From: Brenneria bubanii
Lineage (GTDB): Bacteria > Pseudomonadota > Gammaproteobacteria > Enterobacterales > Enterobacteriaceae
Direction: 5' to 3'
DNA length: 64,000 nucleotides
NCBI RefSeq assembly: GCF_022378355.1
Contig: NZ_JAKMAJ010000005.1
Span: 62,001-126,000 of the forward strand
Shown here: positions 1-8,419 of the stretch, piece by piece
Layout of the letters: every line of letters starts with the position of its first letter
Numbering within the stretch: position 1 is the stretch's first letter
The notes under the pieces: model-generated
What the model was told of the DNA's origin: nothing
Seen by the model: only the letters and a program-made list of their open reading frames with translations
The model's database searches: none
Translations under genes and position numbers: made by a program

Positions 1-32
1 AACGCCCTGTCGCCTGAAATATTTTCTCGCAG

Positions 33-52
33 ATTCCCGCCGGCGCGGGAAT
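33..52. repeat. Strong inverted repeat downstream of rph
   Basis: The 20-bp stretch is an almost perfect GC-rich hairpin (arms attcccg / cgggaat around a GC core) just after the rph stop. It lacks a following T-tract on the minus strand, so it is not a canonical terminator. In enterobacteria rph is followed by pyrE with an attenuator between them. pyrE would lie beyond the left edge, so this hairpin may belong to that leader, but this cannot be confirmed here. Confidence 0.45.
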
Positions 53-87
53 GGCCGATGAAACAAATGGAACTGACGGTTTAAAAA

Positions 88-804
88 TTAATCGGCTAGC
101 GCCGCTTTCTGCGCCTGGATGATATGCTCGATTCCCGCGCGCGCCAACGCCAGTAAAGACAACAACTCTTCATGAGTAAAGGGTTCGCCTTCCGCGGTGC
201 CCTGCACTTCAATCATGCGGCCATCTTCAGTCATCACCACATTCATGTCGGTTTCAGCCGCAGAGTCTTCGACATACTCGAGATCGCAAACGGCTTCACC
301 GCCGACGATGCCAACCGATACCGCCGCCACCATGCCCTTCAGTGGATTCTTTTTCAACTTTCCGTTGGCAACCATAGTGTTCAGCGCATCGGCAAGCGCC
401 ACGCCGGCACCGGTAATCGACGCGGTGCGGGTGCCGCCATCCGCCTGTAGCACATCGCAATCCAGCGTGATAGTGTATTCTCCCAGCGCTTTCAGATCGA
501 TGGCGGCACGCAGCGAACGCGCGATCAACCGCTGAATTTCCATCGTCCGTCCGCCTTGTTTGCCCCTTGCGGCTTCACGCGCGTTGCGGCTGTGCGTCGC
601 GCGCGGCAACATGCCGTACTCGGCAGTCACCCATCCCTGCCCCTGCCCTTTCAGAAAGCGCGGCACCCCCTCTTCAACCGTAGCGTTACATAAAACTTTG
701 GTATCGCCGAACTCAACCAGAACAGACCCTTCGGCATGTTTGGTGTAATGGCGGGTGAATTTAAGGGGGCGTACTTGCTGTGCACTTCGGCCTGTAGGGC
801 GCAT
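88..804 (-). CDS. rph: Ribonuclease PH
   Basis: RNase PH is a phosphorolytic 3'-5' exoribonuclease that trims tRNA and other RNA 3' ends in the cytoplasm as a hexameric ring. The 238-residue product is full length for the family and starts [16 protein letters not shown], the usual N-terminus. The body carries the expected arginine-rich segment ([26 protein letters not shown]-like, about residues 71-96) and the [19 protein letters not shown] phosphate/active-site region near residues 115-133. The reading frame is intact, unlike the frameshifted K-12 allele. It is probably co-transcribed with pyrE beyond the left edge. Its usual divergent neighbour yicC has been displaced by about 14 kb. Confidence 0.97.
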   Translation of the reverse strand: MRPTGRSAQQVRPLKFTRHYTKHAEGSVLVEFGDTKVLCNATVEEGVPRFLKGQGQGWVTAEYGMLPRATHSRNAREAARGKQGGRTMEIQRLIARSLRAAIDLKALGEYTITLDCDVLQADGGTRTASITGAGVALADALNTMVANGKLKKNPLKGMVAAVSVGIVGGEAVCDLEYVEDSAAETDMNVVMTEDGRMIEVQGTAEGEPFTHEELLSLLALARAGIEHIIQAQKAALAD

Positions 805-840
805 GGATCATCTCCGGCGGGTAAAGTTAAACTGGCGCGC

Positions 841-869
841 ATTATACGGCCTTAGCGATACAATGCCTA
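841..869 (-). promoter_or_regulatory. Probable rph promoter
   Basis: Read on the minus strand there is a perfect TATAAT -10 (complement of 841-846) and a TAGGCA -35-like hexamer (864-869) with 17-bp spacing, about 40 bp upstream of the rph start. The assignment is from consensus matching only. Confidence 0.55.
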
Positions 870-907
870 CCTTGCCTCGCGGCAATCACAAAAAGTCATA
901 GATCATC

Positions 908-932
908 AGGGTATACCCTCAGGTTATACCCT
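908..932. promoter_or_regulatory. Tandem palindromes, possible operator
   Basis: AGGGTATACCCT (908-919) is a perfect 12-bp palindrome. One base later comes AGGTTATACCCT (921-932), a near copy. Two 12-bp units with a 13-bp period, upstream of a divergent gene pair, are what a cooperative dimer-binding repressor site looks like. No specific regulator can be named. Confidence 0.35.
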
Positions 933-1171
933 ACCCATGAACAAGTATTCGTCAGCCATGGCGACGCATGGAATATTCTTGTGAAGCCCCATCACTGATG
1001 AGAAAAGCGTCATGTCGATCCACCGGCCTTGCCTGCCGCTCTTCGCTAACAAGTCTGAATCGCCGGCGTCGACGGTGCCGGTCACCGTCTCTTCTCATCG
1101 ACACCTTATGATTTTTCACAATACATTATTGTTGCCATGAATATTAAACAGCACGGGAGGCGGGATTAACC

Positions 1172-2137
1172 ATGCGCCATATGCAAATCGAAGCGGTAAA
1201 CCTGCCTTTAGCCAGACCTTTCACCATCTCCCGCGGCACCCGCAACGCCGTCTCCGTGGTTCGCGTTACGCTGGAAGAACAAGGCTTTATTGGACAAGGC
1301 GAATCAACCCCAACGCCGCACTACGGCGAGTCGGTGGAAAGCGTTTGCCGCCAGTTGCAGGAAGTCGTCGAAGCGGTGGAAAACGGCCTCAGCATCGAAC
1401 AGTTACAAACCCATTTAGCGCCGGGGGCAGCCAGAAATGCGCTCAACTGCGCGCTATGGCGGCTCAAGTCGGCATTGGAAAAGCAGAGCCTGTGGCAGAG
1501 TCTCGGCATACGGCCGCCTCAGTCCGTCACGACTGCGGAAACCCTTTCTCTCGACAGTATGGAAAACATGACCGCCGCCGCCGCCGATGCGGTTTCCCGC
1601 GGCGCATTGTTGCTGAAAATCAAACTGGATCGCGACCTGATCCTGGAGAAAGTCGCCGCCATTCGTAAAGTGGCGCCTGATACCAGGCTGATTATCGACG
1701 CTAACGAAGCCTGGAGCGGTCTGGACCTCGGCAGCCTGTTCGATGCGCTGACCCGCTATCAGATCGGTATGGTGGAACAACCACTGCCGGCAGGTAAAGA
1801 TGATGACCTGCTGCGATTTTCCCACCCCATTCCGATTTGCGCGGATGAGAGCTGCCACCACCGCGGCGATATCGCCGGACTGTGCAGCCGTTACGAAATG
1901 ATTAACATCAAGCTGGATAAGTGCGGCGGCATAAGCGAAGCCCTGGCGATGGTGGAAGAGGCGAAACTTTACGGTTTGCAGGTGATGGTCGGCTGTATGT
2001 TGGGTTCCTCCATGGCCATGGAGGCCGCTCTGCCGATCGCCACTATGGCTGTATATGTCGATCTCGACGGCCCCATCTGGCTGGCGGCGGACAGTTCGCC
2101 TTACCTGACCTATAAACTCGGCCGTATCTGGCTATGA
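1172..2137 (+). CDS. Dipeptide epimerase (L-Ala-D/L-Glu epimerase type)
   Basis: Member of the mandelate racemase/muconate-lactonising group of the enolase superfamily, closest in style to YcjG/AE epimerase, which interconverts L-Ala-D-Glu and L-Ala-L-Glu in murein peptide recycling. The 321-residue product has a capping domain (about 1-110) and a barrel. The barrel shows the KIK lysine motif near 150, LIIDANEAW (metal Asp, ~176), VEQPLP (metal Glu, ~202), ICADES (metal Asp, ~227) and INIKLDKCGG (second catalytic Lys, ~250). The start is chosen after GGGAGG at about 1156. Its stop overlaps the leader of the decayed ABC ATPase gene, so it was probably the first gene of that operon. Exact substrate specificity is inferred from family. 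Confidence 0.88.
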   Translation: MRHMQIEAVNLPLARPFTISRGTRNAVSVVRVTLEEQGFIGQGESTPTPHYGESVESVCRQLQEVVEAVENGLSIEQLQTHLAPGAARNALNCALWRLKSALEKQSLWQSLGIRPPQSVTTAETLSLDSMENMTAAAADAVSRGALLLKIKLDRDLILEKVAAIRKVAPDTRLIIDANEAWSGLDLGSLFDALTRYQIGMVEQPLPAGKDDDLLRFSHPIPICADESCHHRGDIAGLCSRYEMINIKLDKCGGISEALAMVEEAKLYGLQVMVGCMLGSSMAMEAALPIATMAVYVDLDGPIWLAADSSPYLTYKLGRIWL

Positions 2138-2157
2138 CCCAAACTACCGGAGTGACA

Positions 2158-2406
2158 ATGACGGATATCATGCAAACTGGCACGGTAACCGCCGCTGCAC
2201 CCGGTATAACGCCCAGACCGGTGCTGGAAATCGACGATCTGAGCGTCAGCTTCAGCGGGCGTTCCGGCAAACATCTGGCGCTGAAAGGCATCTTATTCAC
2301 CTTGAATAAAGGGGAAATAGTGGCCGTGGTGGGGGAAAGCGAAAAATCTGACTGGCGTTTACATTCTGGCGGATGGTTCGCTGGTTTTCGATCAGGCGCA
2401 ATTTAA
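2158..2406 (+). pseudogene. Fusion relic: ABC ATPase N-terminus joined to a binding-protein C-terminus
   Basis: The frame begins after CCGGAG with a normal dipeptide-type ATPase start (VLEIDDLSVSFS..., LNKGEIVAVVGES) but breaks inside the P-loop: the expected GESGSGKS reads GESEKSD. From about 2350, a different frame reads LTGVYILADGSLVFDQAQF followed by a stop at about 2404, which looks like the last residues of a peptide-binding protein. The simplest explanation is a deletion that removed the rest of the ATPase and most of the binding protein. The original order ATPase-binding protein-permease-permease matches the gsiABCD glutathione/peptide transporter. Non-functional. Confidence 0.75.
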
Positions 2407-2413
2407 GTAACAG

Positions 2414-2538
2414 ACCCCATAGATTTCAAGGTGCGGGACAACAGGTTGTCCCTTTACGGACAAGGCTCATGAATGAGCTTTGTCGCCCAGTCGACGCAAG
2501 GCGGGCAACGCACCTGCGGCTTGAGCTATGAAGGGATA
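2414..2538. repeat. Interspersed palindromic repeat, copy A
   Basis: A 125-bp element with imperfect terminal inverted repeats: the left end reads ccccatagatttcaaggtgc and the right end cacctgcggcttgagctatg followed by aaggga. It has the same ends as copies at 28228-28367 and 51709-51951. It sits exactly between two ruined ABC genes. It looks like a non-coding, ERIC-related or MITE-like element of Pectobacteriaceae genomes. Confidence 0.65.
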
Positions 2539-2549
2539 GGGAGAACACA

Positions 2550-3156
2550 ATGTTTGCCTATATAGTCCGACGTTTGCTGGAAATGATCCCGGTTCTGCTG
2601 GTGGTCTCCCTGTTAGTGTTCAGTTTTATCAAACTGCTGCCGGGCGATCCGGCACGTATTTACGCCGGGCCAGATGCCTCTATTGAATGAAGCCGTAGAA
2701 TCCGCACGCCAGCAACTGGGGCTGAACGATCCGCTGCCGCAGCAGTACATTCACTGGCTCGGCGGACTGTTTAAGAGGGACCTGGGGGTCACTCACCGCA
2801 CCCAGCAACCCGTCGTTGAGGCGATCGGCAACAGCTTTATGCCCACCATGTGGCTGGCGCTGGCCGGTTTTGCCTGGTCGGTGGTGCTCGGCCTTTTGCC
2901 CGGCACGCTGCCCAGCGTGATCGTTTATTTCACCATGCGTATCGGCACCAGCATCCTGACCGCCGCCAGCCTCAGTTTTATCGGCCTCGGCCCGGAACCC
3001 GACGTCCCTGAATGGGGCAACATTCTGGCCATGAGCCGTAGCCTGATGATGGCCGGCCTATGGCACGTCAGCGTTTTCCCCGGTCTGGCCATCTTTTTCA
3101 CCGTATTGGCTTTCAACCTGCTGGGCGATACGCTCGATCCCAAACTAAAAAGTTAA
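2550..3156 (+). pseudogene. Fused and frameshifted remnant of two ABC permeases (GsiC/GsiD type)
   Basis: Starts at 2550 after agggatagggag as MFAYIVRRLLEMIPVLLVVS, a DppB/GsiC-type first membrane segment, but stops at 2688 after 46 codons. The next frame (from about 2674) continues the same permease: [19 protein letters not shown] and [13 protein letters not shown]. At about residue 75 of that frame (...VVLGLLPG) the sequence jumps to the end of a DppC/GsiD-type permease ([46 protein letters not shown]). The EAA loop regions of both proteins are missing. One frameshift plus one large deletion has merged two genes, so no transporter function remains. Confidence 0.85.
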
Positions 3157-3165
3157 GGAAGCGAT

Positions 3166-4224
3166 ATGTCATCCTACCAACAGCAACAAATCGCGCTGCT
3201 GCTGCGCCGCTGGCAGAAACAGCAGCAGTTGGGAACGCCGCGTTCCGCCAGCGGGCCGCGCAATAGCATCAGCGACGTCGCCGGGGTTCGCGTGGGACAC
3301 TACACGCTGGCGAAAGGCGAAACCCAGACCGGCGTCACCGCGATTGTGCCGGCCGACAGGAACCTGTTCGCGCATCCCCTGCCCTGCGGCGCCGCGGTAT
3401 TAAACGGTTTCGCCAAGCCCGTCGGACTGGTGCAGATTGAAGAACTCGGCCTGCTGCAAACGCCGATTCTGCTCAGCAATACGCTGGCCGTGGGAACGTT
3501 ATTTACCGCACTGGCGCGGGATGCGATTGCCCATAACCCCGAATTGGGCCGTACCTTGCCCACCGTTAACCCGCTGGCGCTGGAGTGCAACGACGGCTGG
3601 CTGAACGATATTCAGGCGCTGGCCGTTACCGAACACATGGCGCGTGAGGCGCTGGAGTGCGCCGAAGAAACCTTTGCTCGCGGCAGCGTCGGCGCGGGAC
3701 GCGGCATGAGCTGTTTCGGCTTGAAAGGCGGCATCGGCACCGCATCGCGTCTGATCCCGGAATTGAACGCCACGCTGGGCGTGCTGGTATTGGCGAATTT
3801 CGGCGCCCTCAGCGCGCTGACGCTCGACGGCGTACAGATCGGCGAAGCCATTGCGCCGTTATTGCCTGAGCTGGCGCCGCAAAAAGACGCGGGCTCGATC
3901 ATCATTATTATGGCGACGGATGCGCCGCTGGATGCCCGCCAGCTGCGGCGCATCGCCAAACGCGCCGGCGCCGGATTGGGCCGAATGGGCAGCTACTGGG
4001 GCCACGGCTCCGGCGATATCGCCGTGGCCTTTTCCACAAGCCCGCACCCGCAACCGCCGGAGGACGGCAAACTGGAACCGCTGCTGAGCGCCGCCGCCGA
4101 TGCCACCGAGCACGCGGTGCTGGACGCTCTATTAAATGCGGATGCCGTAACCGGCTTTCGCGGACACCACCGTCCGGCGCTGCGTCAGGTTCTGGATCGT
4201 CTGGCGGCAACATTATCTGATTGA
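3166..4224 (+). CDS. P1-family aminopeptidase (DmpA/BapA type)
   Basis: Self-processing N-terminal-nucleophile hydrolase of MEROPS family P1. DmpA of Ochrobactrum anthropi removes N-terminal L-residues and also acts as a D-Ala esterase/amidase; relatives cleave beta-alanyl peptides. The 352-residue product has the conserved RNSISDVAGVRVGHYTL entry near residue 32 and GVTAIVPADRNLF near 56. The autoproteolysis point is a Gly-Ser step (DAGSIII, Ser244 by my count), which would free the catalytic serine of the small subunit. RBS ggaagcg lies 10 bp downstream of the ruined permease. It is followed at 10 bp by the M55 peptidase gene, so the enzyme part of the operon remains intact although its transporter is lost. 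Confidence 0.88.
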   Translation: MSSYQQQQIALLLRRWQKQQQLGTPRSASGPRNSISDVAGVRVGHYTLAKGETQTGVTAIVPADRNLFAHPLPCGAAVLNGFAKPVGLVQIEELGLLQTPILLSNTLAVGTLFTALARDAIAHNPELGRTLPTVNPLALECNDGWLNDIQALAVTEHMAREALECAEETFARGSVGAGRGMSCFGLKGGIGTASRLIPELNATLGVLVLANFGALSALTLDGVQIGEAIAPLLPELAPQKDAGSIIIIMATDAPLDARQLRRIAKRAGAGLGRMGSYWGHGSGDIAVAFSTSPHPQPPEDGKLEPLLSAAADATEHAVLDALLNADAVTGFRGHHRPALRQVLDRLAATLSD

Positions 4225-4234
4225 GGAATTGGTG

Positions 4235-5056
4235 ATGAAAGTTTTTATTTCTGCGGATATTGAGGGAATTGCAGGGGTGATGCGCCCGGAACAATGCAGT
4301 CCCGGCACGGCGGAATACCAGCTCGCACGCGGACTGATGGAGCAGGAAGTGAATGCCGCGATTGACGGCGCATTCGCCGGCGGCGCCGCTGAAGTGGTGG
4401 TGGCCGACAGCCATGCCGCCATGGTCAATCTGCGGGCGGAGAACATCGATCCCCGCGCCCGTCTGGTACAGGGCAAACCGCGTGGTTTGTCGATGATCGA
4501 GGGTCTGGAACAGCAGCAGTACGACGGCCTGATGTTTATCGGCTATCACAGCGCCGCCGGCGAATTCGGCGTGCTGGCCCATACCATTAACGGCCGAGCT
4601 TTTTACCGAGTGCAGATTAACGGTGAAATCATGGGTGAAAGCGATATCTATGCGGCGGCGGGCGCGGAATACAACACGCCGCTCTGGCTGGTCAGCGGCG
4701 ATGATCGGCTGCAACAGTGGATCGCCCGTTATTATCAGGCCTCCGGCTATGCCTGCGTAAAACGCGCCATCTCGCAGAACGCGGCTGAATCACTCAGCCC
4801 GGTCTCCGCCCGCCAGCTTATTCAGCAATCCGCCATGAAGGCGGTTCAGACCGCGCATCGCGGCGTGACCTCGCGGATCCAGGCGCCCTATCATATTGAA
4901 CTGATGGTAGCGAAACCGGTACTGGCGGATCTGTTTTGCCTGCTTCCCGGCATTGAACGACGGGATGCCATCACCGTCGGCTATACCGCTCAGACCATGG
5001 TGGAGCTGATCAGTCTGTTAAGCGCGTTTTCTTATCTGGCGACGACACAGCATTGA
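4235..5056 (+). CDS. M55 D-aminopeptidase (DppA family)
   Basis: Zinc D-aminopeptidase family typified by Bacillus subtilis DppA, a decameric cytoplasmic enzyme that releases N-terminal D-Ala from short peptides. The 273-residue product begins MKVFISADIEGIAGV, giving the metal ligands of the DxEG motif (Asp8 and Glu10). DSHAAMVN (~60) and IGYHSAAG (~104) supply the conserved histidines. The ATG at 4235 is preferred to the in-frame TTG at 4229 because GAGGAA lies 6 bp upstream of it. It sits between the P1 peptidase and isoaspartyl peptidase genes in the same direction. Confidence 0.9.
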   Translation: MKVFISADIEGIAGVMRPEQCSPGTAEYQLARGLMEQEVNAAIDGAFAGGAAEVVVADSHAAMVNLRAENIDPRARLVQGKPRGLSMIEGLEQQQYDGLMFIGYHSAAGEFGVLAHTINGRAFYRVQINGEIMGESDIYAAAGAEYNTPLWLVSGDDRLQQWIARYYQASGYACVKRAISQNAAESLSPVSARQLIQQSAMKAVQTAHRGVTSRIQAPYHIELMVAKPVLADLFCLLPGIERRDAITVGYTAQTMVELISLLSAFSYLATTQH

Positions 5057-5112
5057 TATGCGACGCCATCCCACTCCCGTCGCCCTAAACTATTGAGAAG
5101 AGAATTTGCCGT

Positions 5113-6063
5113 ATGATCAAACCAGTGATTGTGATCCACGGAGGCGCGGGCGCGCTGACCCGTTCCGCCATGAGCCCGGAGAAAGAGCGGCGCTATCTGG
5201 CTGCGTTACGATCGATTATCGCCAGCGGACAGCACATTCTGGCGCAACACGGCAGCGCGCTGGATGCGGTGACCGAGGCCGTCAGGCTGCTGGAGGAGTG
5301 CCCGCTGTTCAATGCCGGGCACGGCGCGGTATTTACCCATAACGAAACCCACGAACTGGATGCCAGTATCATGGACGGCCGTACGCTGGATGCCGGCGCC
5401 GTCAGTTGCGTCAGCCATATCCGCAACCCGGTGCTGGCGGCCAGAAGCGTATTGGAGAACAGCCAGCATGTGATGTTCACCGCCGCGGGCGCGGAGGATT
5501 TCGCCCGTCGGCAGCATTTGGACATGGTGGAACCGGACTTTTTCTCCACCGAAGAGCGTCGTCTTCAACTGCACAACGCCCAATCCGGCACAGGGAAAGT
5601 GGTGCTGGATCACGATGGCCAGACGCAGGACCCGATCGATCCCGACCGTAAGTTCGGCACCGTCGGCGCCGTGGCGCTGGACAGCGACGGCAACCTGGCG
5701 GCGGCTACCTCCACCGGCGGCATGACCAATAAACAAGCCGGACGCGTGGGCGACAGCCCCATTATCGGCGCCGGATGTTATGCCAGCAATCAGACCTGCG
5801 CCGTTTCCTGTACCGGCACCGGCGAGGTGTTTATGCGCGCCGTCGCCGCCTACGACGTCGCGGCGCTGATGGAGTACGCCGGGCTGTCGCTGCAACAGGC
5901 AGCCGATCGCGTGGTGACGGAGAAACTGAAACGGCTGGCGGGCAGCGGCGGGCTGATCGCGGTCGACGGCAACGGCGACATTGCGCTGCCGTTCAACAGT
6001 GAAGGCATGTACCGCGGCTACGGTTATATCGGGAAAGATCCGGTGGCGCGTATTTATCGCTGA
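5113..6063 (+). CDS. iaaA: Isoaspartyl peptidase / type III L-asparaginase
   Basis: Ntn-hydrolase that cleaves beta-aspartyl (iso-Asp) dipeptides and L-asparagine after self-cleavage into alpha and beta subunits. The 316 residues start MIKPVIVIHGGAGAL, the family signature. The cleavage site is KFGTVGAVALD with Thr183 as new N-terminal nucleophile; the downstream ATSTGGMTNKQAGRVGDSPI (~195-215) and CTGTGEVF segments line the active site. In E. coli iaaA is the first gene of the iaaA-gsiABCD operon, so finding it here with a decayed gsi-like transporter is consistent with a rearranged relative of that operon. A terminator hairpin follows. Confidence 0.93.
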   Translation: MIKPVIVIHGGAGALTRSAMSPEKERRYLAALRSIIASGQHILAQHGSALDAVTEAVRLLEECPLFNAGHGAVFTHNETHELDASIMDGRTLDAGAVSCVSHIRNPVLAARSVLENSQHVMFTAAGAEDFARRQHLDMVEPDFFSTEERRLQLHNAQSGTGKVVLDHDGQTQDPIDPDRKFGTVGAVALDSDGNLAAATSTGGMTNKQAGRVGDSPIIGAGCYASNQTCAVSCTGTGEVFMRAVAAYDVAALMEYAGLSLQQAADRVVTEKLKRLAGSGGLIAVDGNGDIALPFNSEGMYRGYGYIGKDPVARIYR

Positions 6064-6074
6064 TGAAAAATAAG

Positions 6075-6159
6075 CGGCTCGCGAAGTCCGCCGATTCAAG
6101 CGGACTCCGCGAGCCGACGGCGGCAAGGGGCGACCGTCTCATCCCTGAGACGCGCCCCC
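6075..6159. terminator. Two tandem hairpins between convergent genes
   Basis: The first hairpin (6075-6116) has 17-bp arms, cggctcgcgaagtccgc against gcggactccgcgagccg, with one mismatch. The second (6127-6159) pairs ggggcg/cgcccc and gtctca/tgagac. They lie between iaaA (+) and the serine hydrolase gene (-) and probably end both transcripts. Neither has a long T-tract, so efficiency is uncertain. Confidence 0.6.
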
Positions 6160-6173
6160 TCCCGTCAGCGTCC

Positions 6174-7679
6174 TCAGCGCTGATATCTCACTATTCGGCT
6201 GCGGTTCAGCAATAGCCTCATCTCGTCCCCTTCAAGCTGGATGGCAAAGCGTTTTTCCCACGGGCCATCCTGCGCCGTTGCCAACAGACGGCCTTTACCC
6301 AATGAGATCAGCGAGGCGGTTATCGCCGCCGGACCAATGCCCATCACCAGTTCGTCGCCGGCGATCGTCAATTCGCTGCGCCATTGCGGACAAAACCAGC
6401 GGCCTTGCGCCAGCTCGATGCCGTCATCCGCCGCCACCGGCAGGAAACGGCGCGGGACATGACCGATTTCCCCTTCTATCGCCGCCCCGTTCTGACGCAG
6501 CCGCATCGGCATATGGCTGGAAAGCGATACCGCCTCTGCCGGATCCTCGCCGGGATACAGCGTATCGCCCGCGCCCAGCCAGCAGGCGGTATTGCCGCTA
6601 ATTTCCAACCAGTCGCCGCCGCTGTCGGAAGCATACAGCCCCGCGGTCAGCGCATGTCCCGGCTGCGGCAACGGCAGCGCCTGCAGCGCCGCCATAATGC
6701 GCAACGCACAGTCATAAGTGGCGACGTCTTCCCGGTTGGCGACCAGCGCCACGCCTACGCCTTGCTGCGGATCGAGCAGAAAATAGGTTTTATACCCGGC
6801 ATGAGAACCGCCGTGCCCGACCCAATGCGCGGCGCCGAGGCGCGTATGGGCGATCCCCATACCGTACCCGGTCACCCGGCCATCGGCCAGTCGACGCGGC
6901 GCGCTCAGCCGCTCCAGCACGCCTGCGCCGGGCCCATCATCGCGCAGCAAGGTCTGTAGCCAGACGCTCAGATCGCGCACGCTGCCCGCCACGCTGCCTG
7001 AAGCGGATAAATGCAGGCCGGCGCTAGCCAGCTGCCAGCCATTTTTTCCGTGCCAATAGCCGGGCACCAGCCCGGGAACAATATCAAACCAGGTGTCCGG
7101 CGCGTGCAAATGAATATTCAGCGGCGCGCAGACGTGCTGTTGCAGCAAATCCGCAAACAATATGCCTTTAGCCCTTAACGCTTCCTCCACCAGACGATAG
7201 CCGGTGTTGGAATAAGAAATTTCACTGCCCGCCGGGTAGTTCAGTTCGCCCATGTCGGCTTCAAACTGAAGCAGGTCGGCGGCCTGCGTCGCGTTATAAA
7301 CCGACAGCCCCAGCAGAGACAGGGTTTCACGGATATCGTCCAGCCCCGATGTCATATCCAGCGCCTGTCCCACGGTGACCTGACCATTGGGGCCGGTCAG
7401 TTGCGGAAGATGCTGCGCCAGTTTATCCGTCAGCGCGATGTTGCCGGACATCGGCCCGGTGACCATCGCCGCGAACAGATGCTTGGTGACCGAGGCGAAA
7501 CGCACCACGCTGCTGGTGCTGAACGGCGTCCCCTGCGCCAGATCCGCCAACCCGCCGCAGCTCGCGGCCTGGATCTGCTCGCGATCGAATAGCACAATCG
7601 CCCCGCCGGGCTGACGATCGCAATCCCAGCTTTCCGTTATTGATTGAGCGACCTCTGCCGCCCGTTTCCAGTTCAACAT
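6174..7679 (-). CDS. Serine D-aminopeptidase-like hydrolase (S12, DAP type)
   Basis: A 501-residue class-C beta-lactamase-fold protein. It shows the SxxK motif SVTK (Ser63, Lys66), a YSN triad (SYSNTGYRL, ~153-155) and an HGGSHAGY third motif near 287. Motif spacing and length, with a C-terminal region of about 170 residues after the catalytic domain, match the D-aminopeptidase DAP of Ochrobactrum anthropi (520 residues) better than a beta-lactamase. It has no signal peptide, so it is cytoplasmic. Its start overlaps the end of the preceding ATPase gene by 7 bp, making it the last gene of the peptide-transporter operon. The substrate is therefore probably an imported peptide with an N-terminal D-residue (inference). 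Confidence 0.82.
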   Translation of the reverse strand: MLNWKRAAEVAQSITESWDCDRQPGGAIVLFDREQIQAASCGGLADLAQGTPFSTSSVVRFASVTKHLFAAMVTGPMSGNIALTDKLAQHLPQLTGPNGQVTVGQALDMTSGLDDIRETLSLLGLSVYNATQAADLLQFEADMGELNYPAGSEISYSNTGYRLVEEALRAKGILFADLLQQHVCAPLNIHLHAPDTWFDIVPGLVPGYWHGKNGWQLASAGLHLSASGSVAGSVRDLSVWLQTLLRDDGPGAGVLERLSAPRRLADGRVTGYGMGIAHTRLGAAHWVGHGGSHAGYKTYFLLDPQQGVGVALVANREDVATYDCALRIMAALQALPLPQPGHALTAGLYASDSGGDWLEISGNTACWLGAGDTLYPGEDPAEAVSLSSHMPMRLRQNGAAIEGEIGHVPRRFLPVAADDGIELAQGRWFCPQWRSELTIAGDELVMGIGPAAITASLISLGKGRLLATAQDGPWEKRFAIQLEGDEMRLLLNRSRIVRYQR

Positions 7680-8419
7680 GATGCCGGCTCCTCTAGCGCC
7701 ATACTTAACGCATACAGTTCGGTGGTGTGCGGATGTTTCATATGGCCCGCGCGCAACGCTTCGGCGCTGAGTATTTCTACCATTTCACCGTGCTGCATCA
7801 CGCCGACCTGCTGACAAAGGTGCGTCACCACCGCCAGATTATGGCTCACCATCAGGTAGGTCAGTTTGCGCTCCCGCCGAATATCCATCAGCAGGTTGAG
7901 TATTTCCGCCTGTACCGACACATCCAGCGCGGAAGTCGGCTCATCCAGCAGCAGCACTTCCGGCTCGGCGATCAGCGCGCGCGCGATGGCGACGCGCTGC
8001 CGCTGTCCGCCGGATAGCTGATGCGGAAAGCGAAAACGTACCGTCGACGGCAGTCCGACATCATCCAACGCCTGGGCAATACGCTGCTCAGCGCGGTCGA
8101 GACGATGCACCAGCAGGGGCTCCTGCAAGATACGGTCAATCGTCTGACGGGGGTGCAGGGAGCCGTAGGGATCCTGAAATACCATCTGCACCTGGCGGAA
8201 AAAATCGCGGCCGCGATGAGCCGATAGCGCCATACCGCCGAACAGCATGCTGCCCTGCCAGTCGTGGTTAAGCCCGGCCAACGCACGCAGTATGGTCGAC
8301 TTCCCCGAACCGCTTTCGCCGACGATGCCAAAACTGGCGCCGCTATCCACCTGAAAAGAGACGCCTTTCACTACGGCGGTCGATCCGAATGAAATACGTA
8401 AGTTATCGAGTGTAATCAT
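7673..8419 (-). CDS. Peptide ABC transporter ATP-binding protein (DppF type)
   Basis: One of two ATPases driving the dipeptide-type importer of this operon. The 248-residue protein has Walker [10 protein letters not shown] (~34-42), signature LSGGQRQRVAIARAL (~139) and Walker [13 protein letters not shown] (~160), followed by the VSHNLAVV switch region. It is shorter than classical DppF (about 330) and lacks much of the C-terminal oligopeptide-transporter extension. It overlaps the upstream ATPase gene by one base and the downstream D-aminopeptidase by 7 bp, consistent with translational coupling. Confidence 0.92.
   Translation of the reverse strand: MITLDNLRISFGSTAVVKGVSFQVDSGASFGIVGESGSGKSTILRALAGLNHDWQGSMLFGGMALSAHRGRDFFRQVQMVFQDPYGSLHPRQTIDRILQEPLLVHRLDRAEQRIAQALDDVGLPSTVRFRFPHQLSGGQRQRVAIARALIAEPEVLLLDEPTSALDVSVQAEILNLLMDIRRERKLTYLMVSHNLAVVTHLCQQVGVMQHGEMVEILSAEALRAGHMKHPHTTELYALSMALEEPASC

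Larger units (their letters stand above)
805..1171. other. Intergenic region between rph and the peptide island
   Basis: These 367 bp hold the rph promoter, two tandem palindromic sites (908-919 and 921-932) and the leader of the epimerase gene. No credible coding sequence was seen. This is the left junction of the insertion that separates rph from yicC; no integrase, tRNA or flanking direct repeat is visible to explain how the insertion arose. Confidence 0.6.

Noticed and set aside
5206-6126. 306-codon minus-strand frame over iaaA
   Set aside because: Antisense of the isoaspartyl peptidase gene; no SD and no family resemblance.
6174-7679. Serine hydrolase considered as an AmpC-type beta-lactamase
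   Set aside because: There is no signal peptide, the length and C-terminal region fit the D-aminopeptidase group, and it is translationally coupled to a peptide importer.
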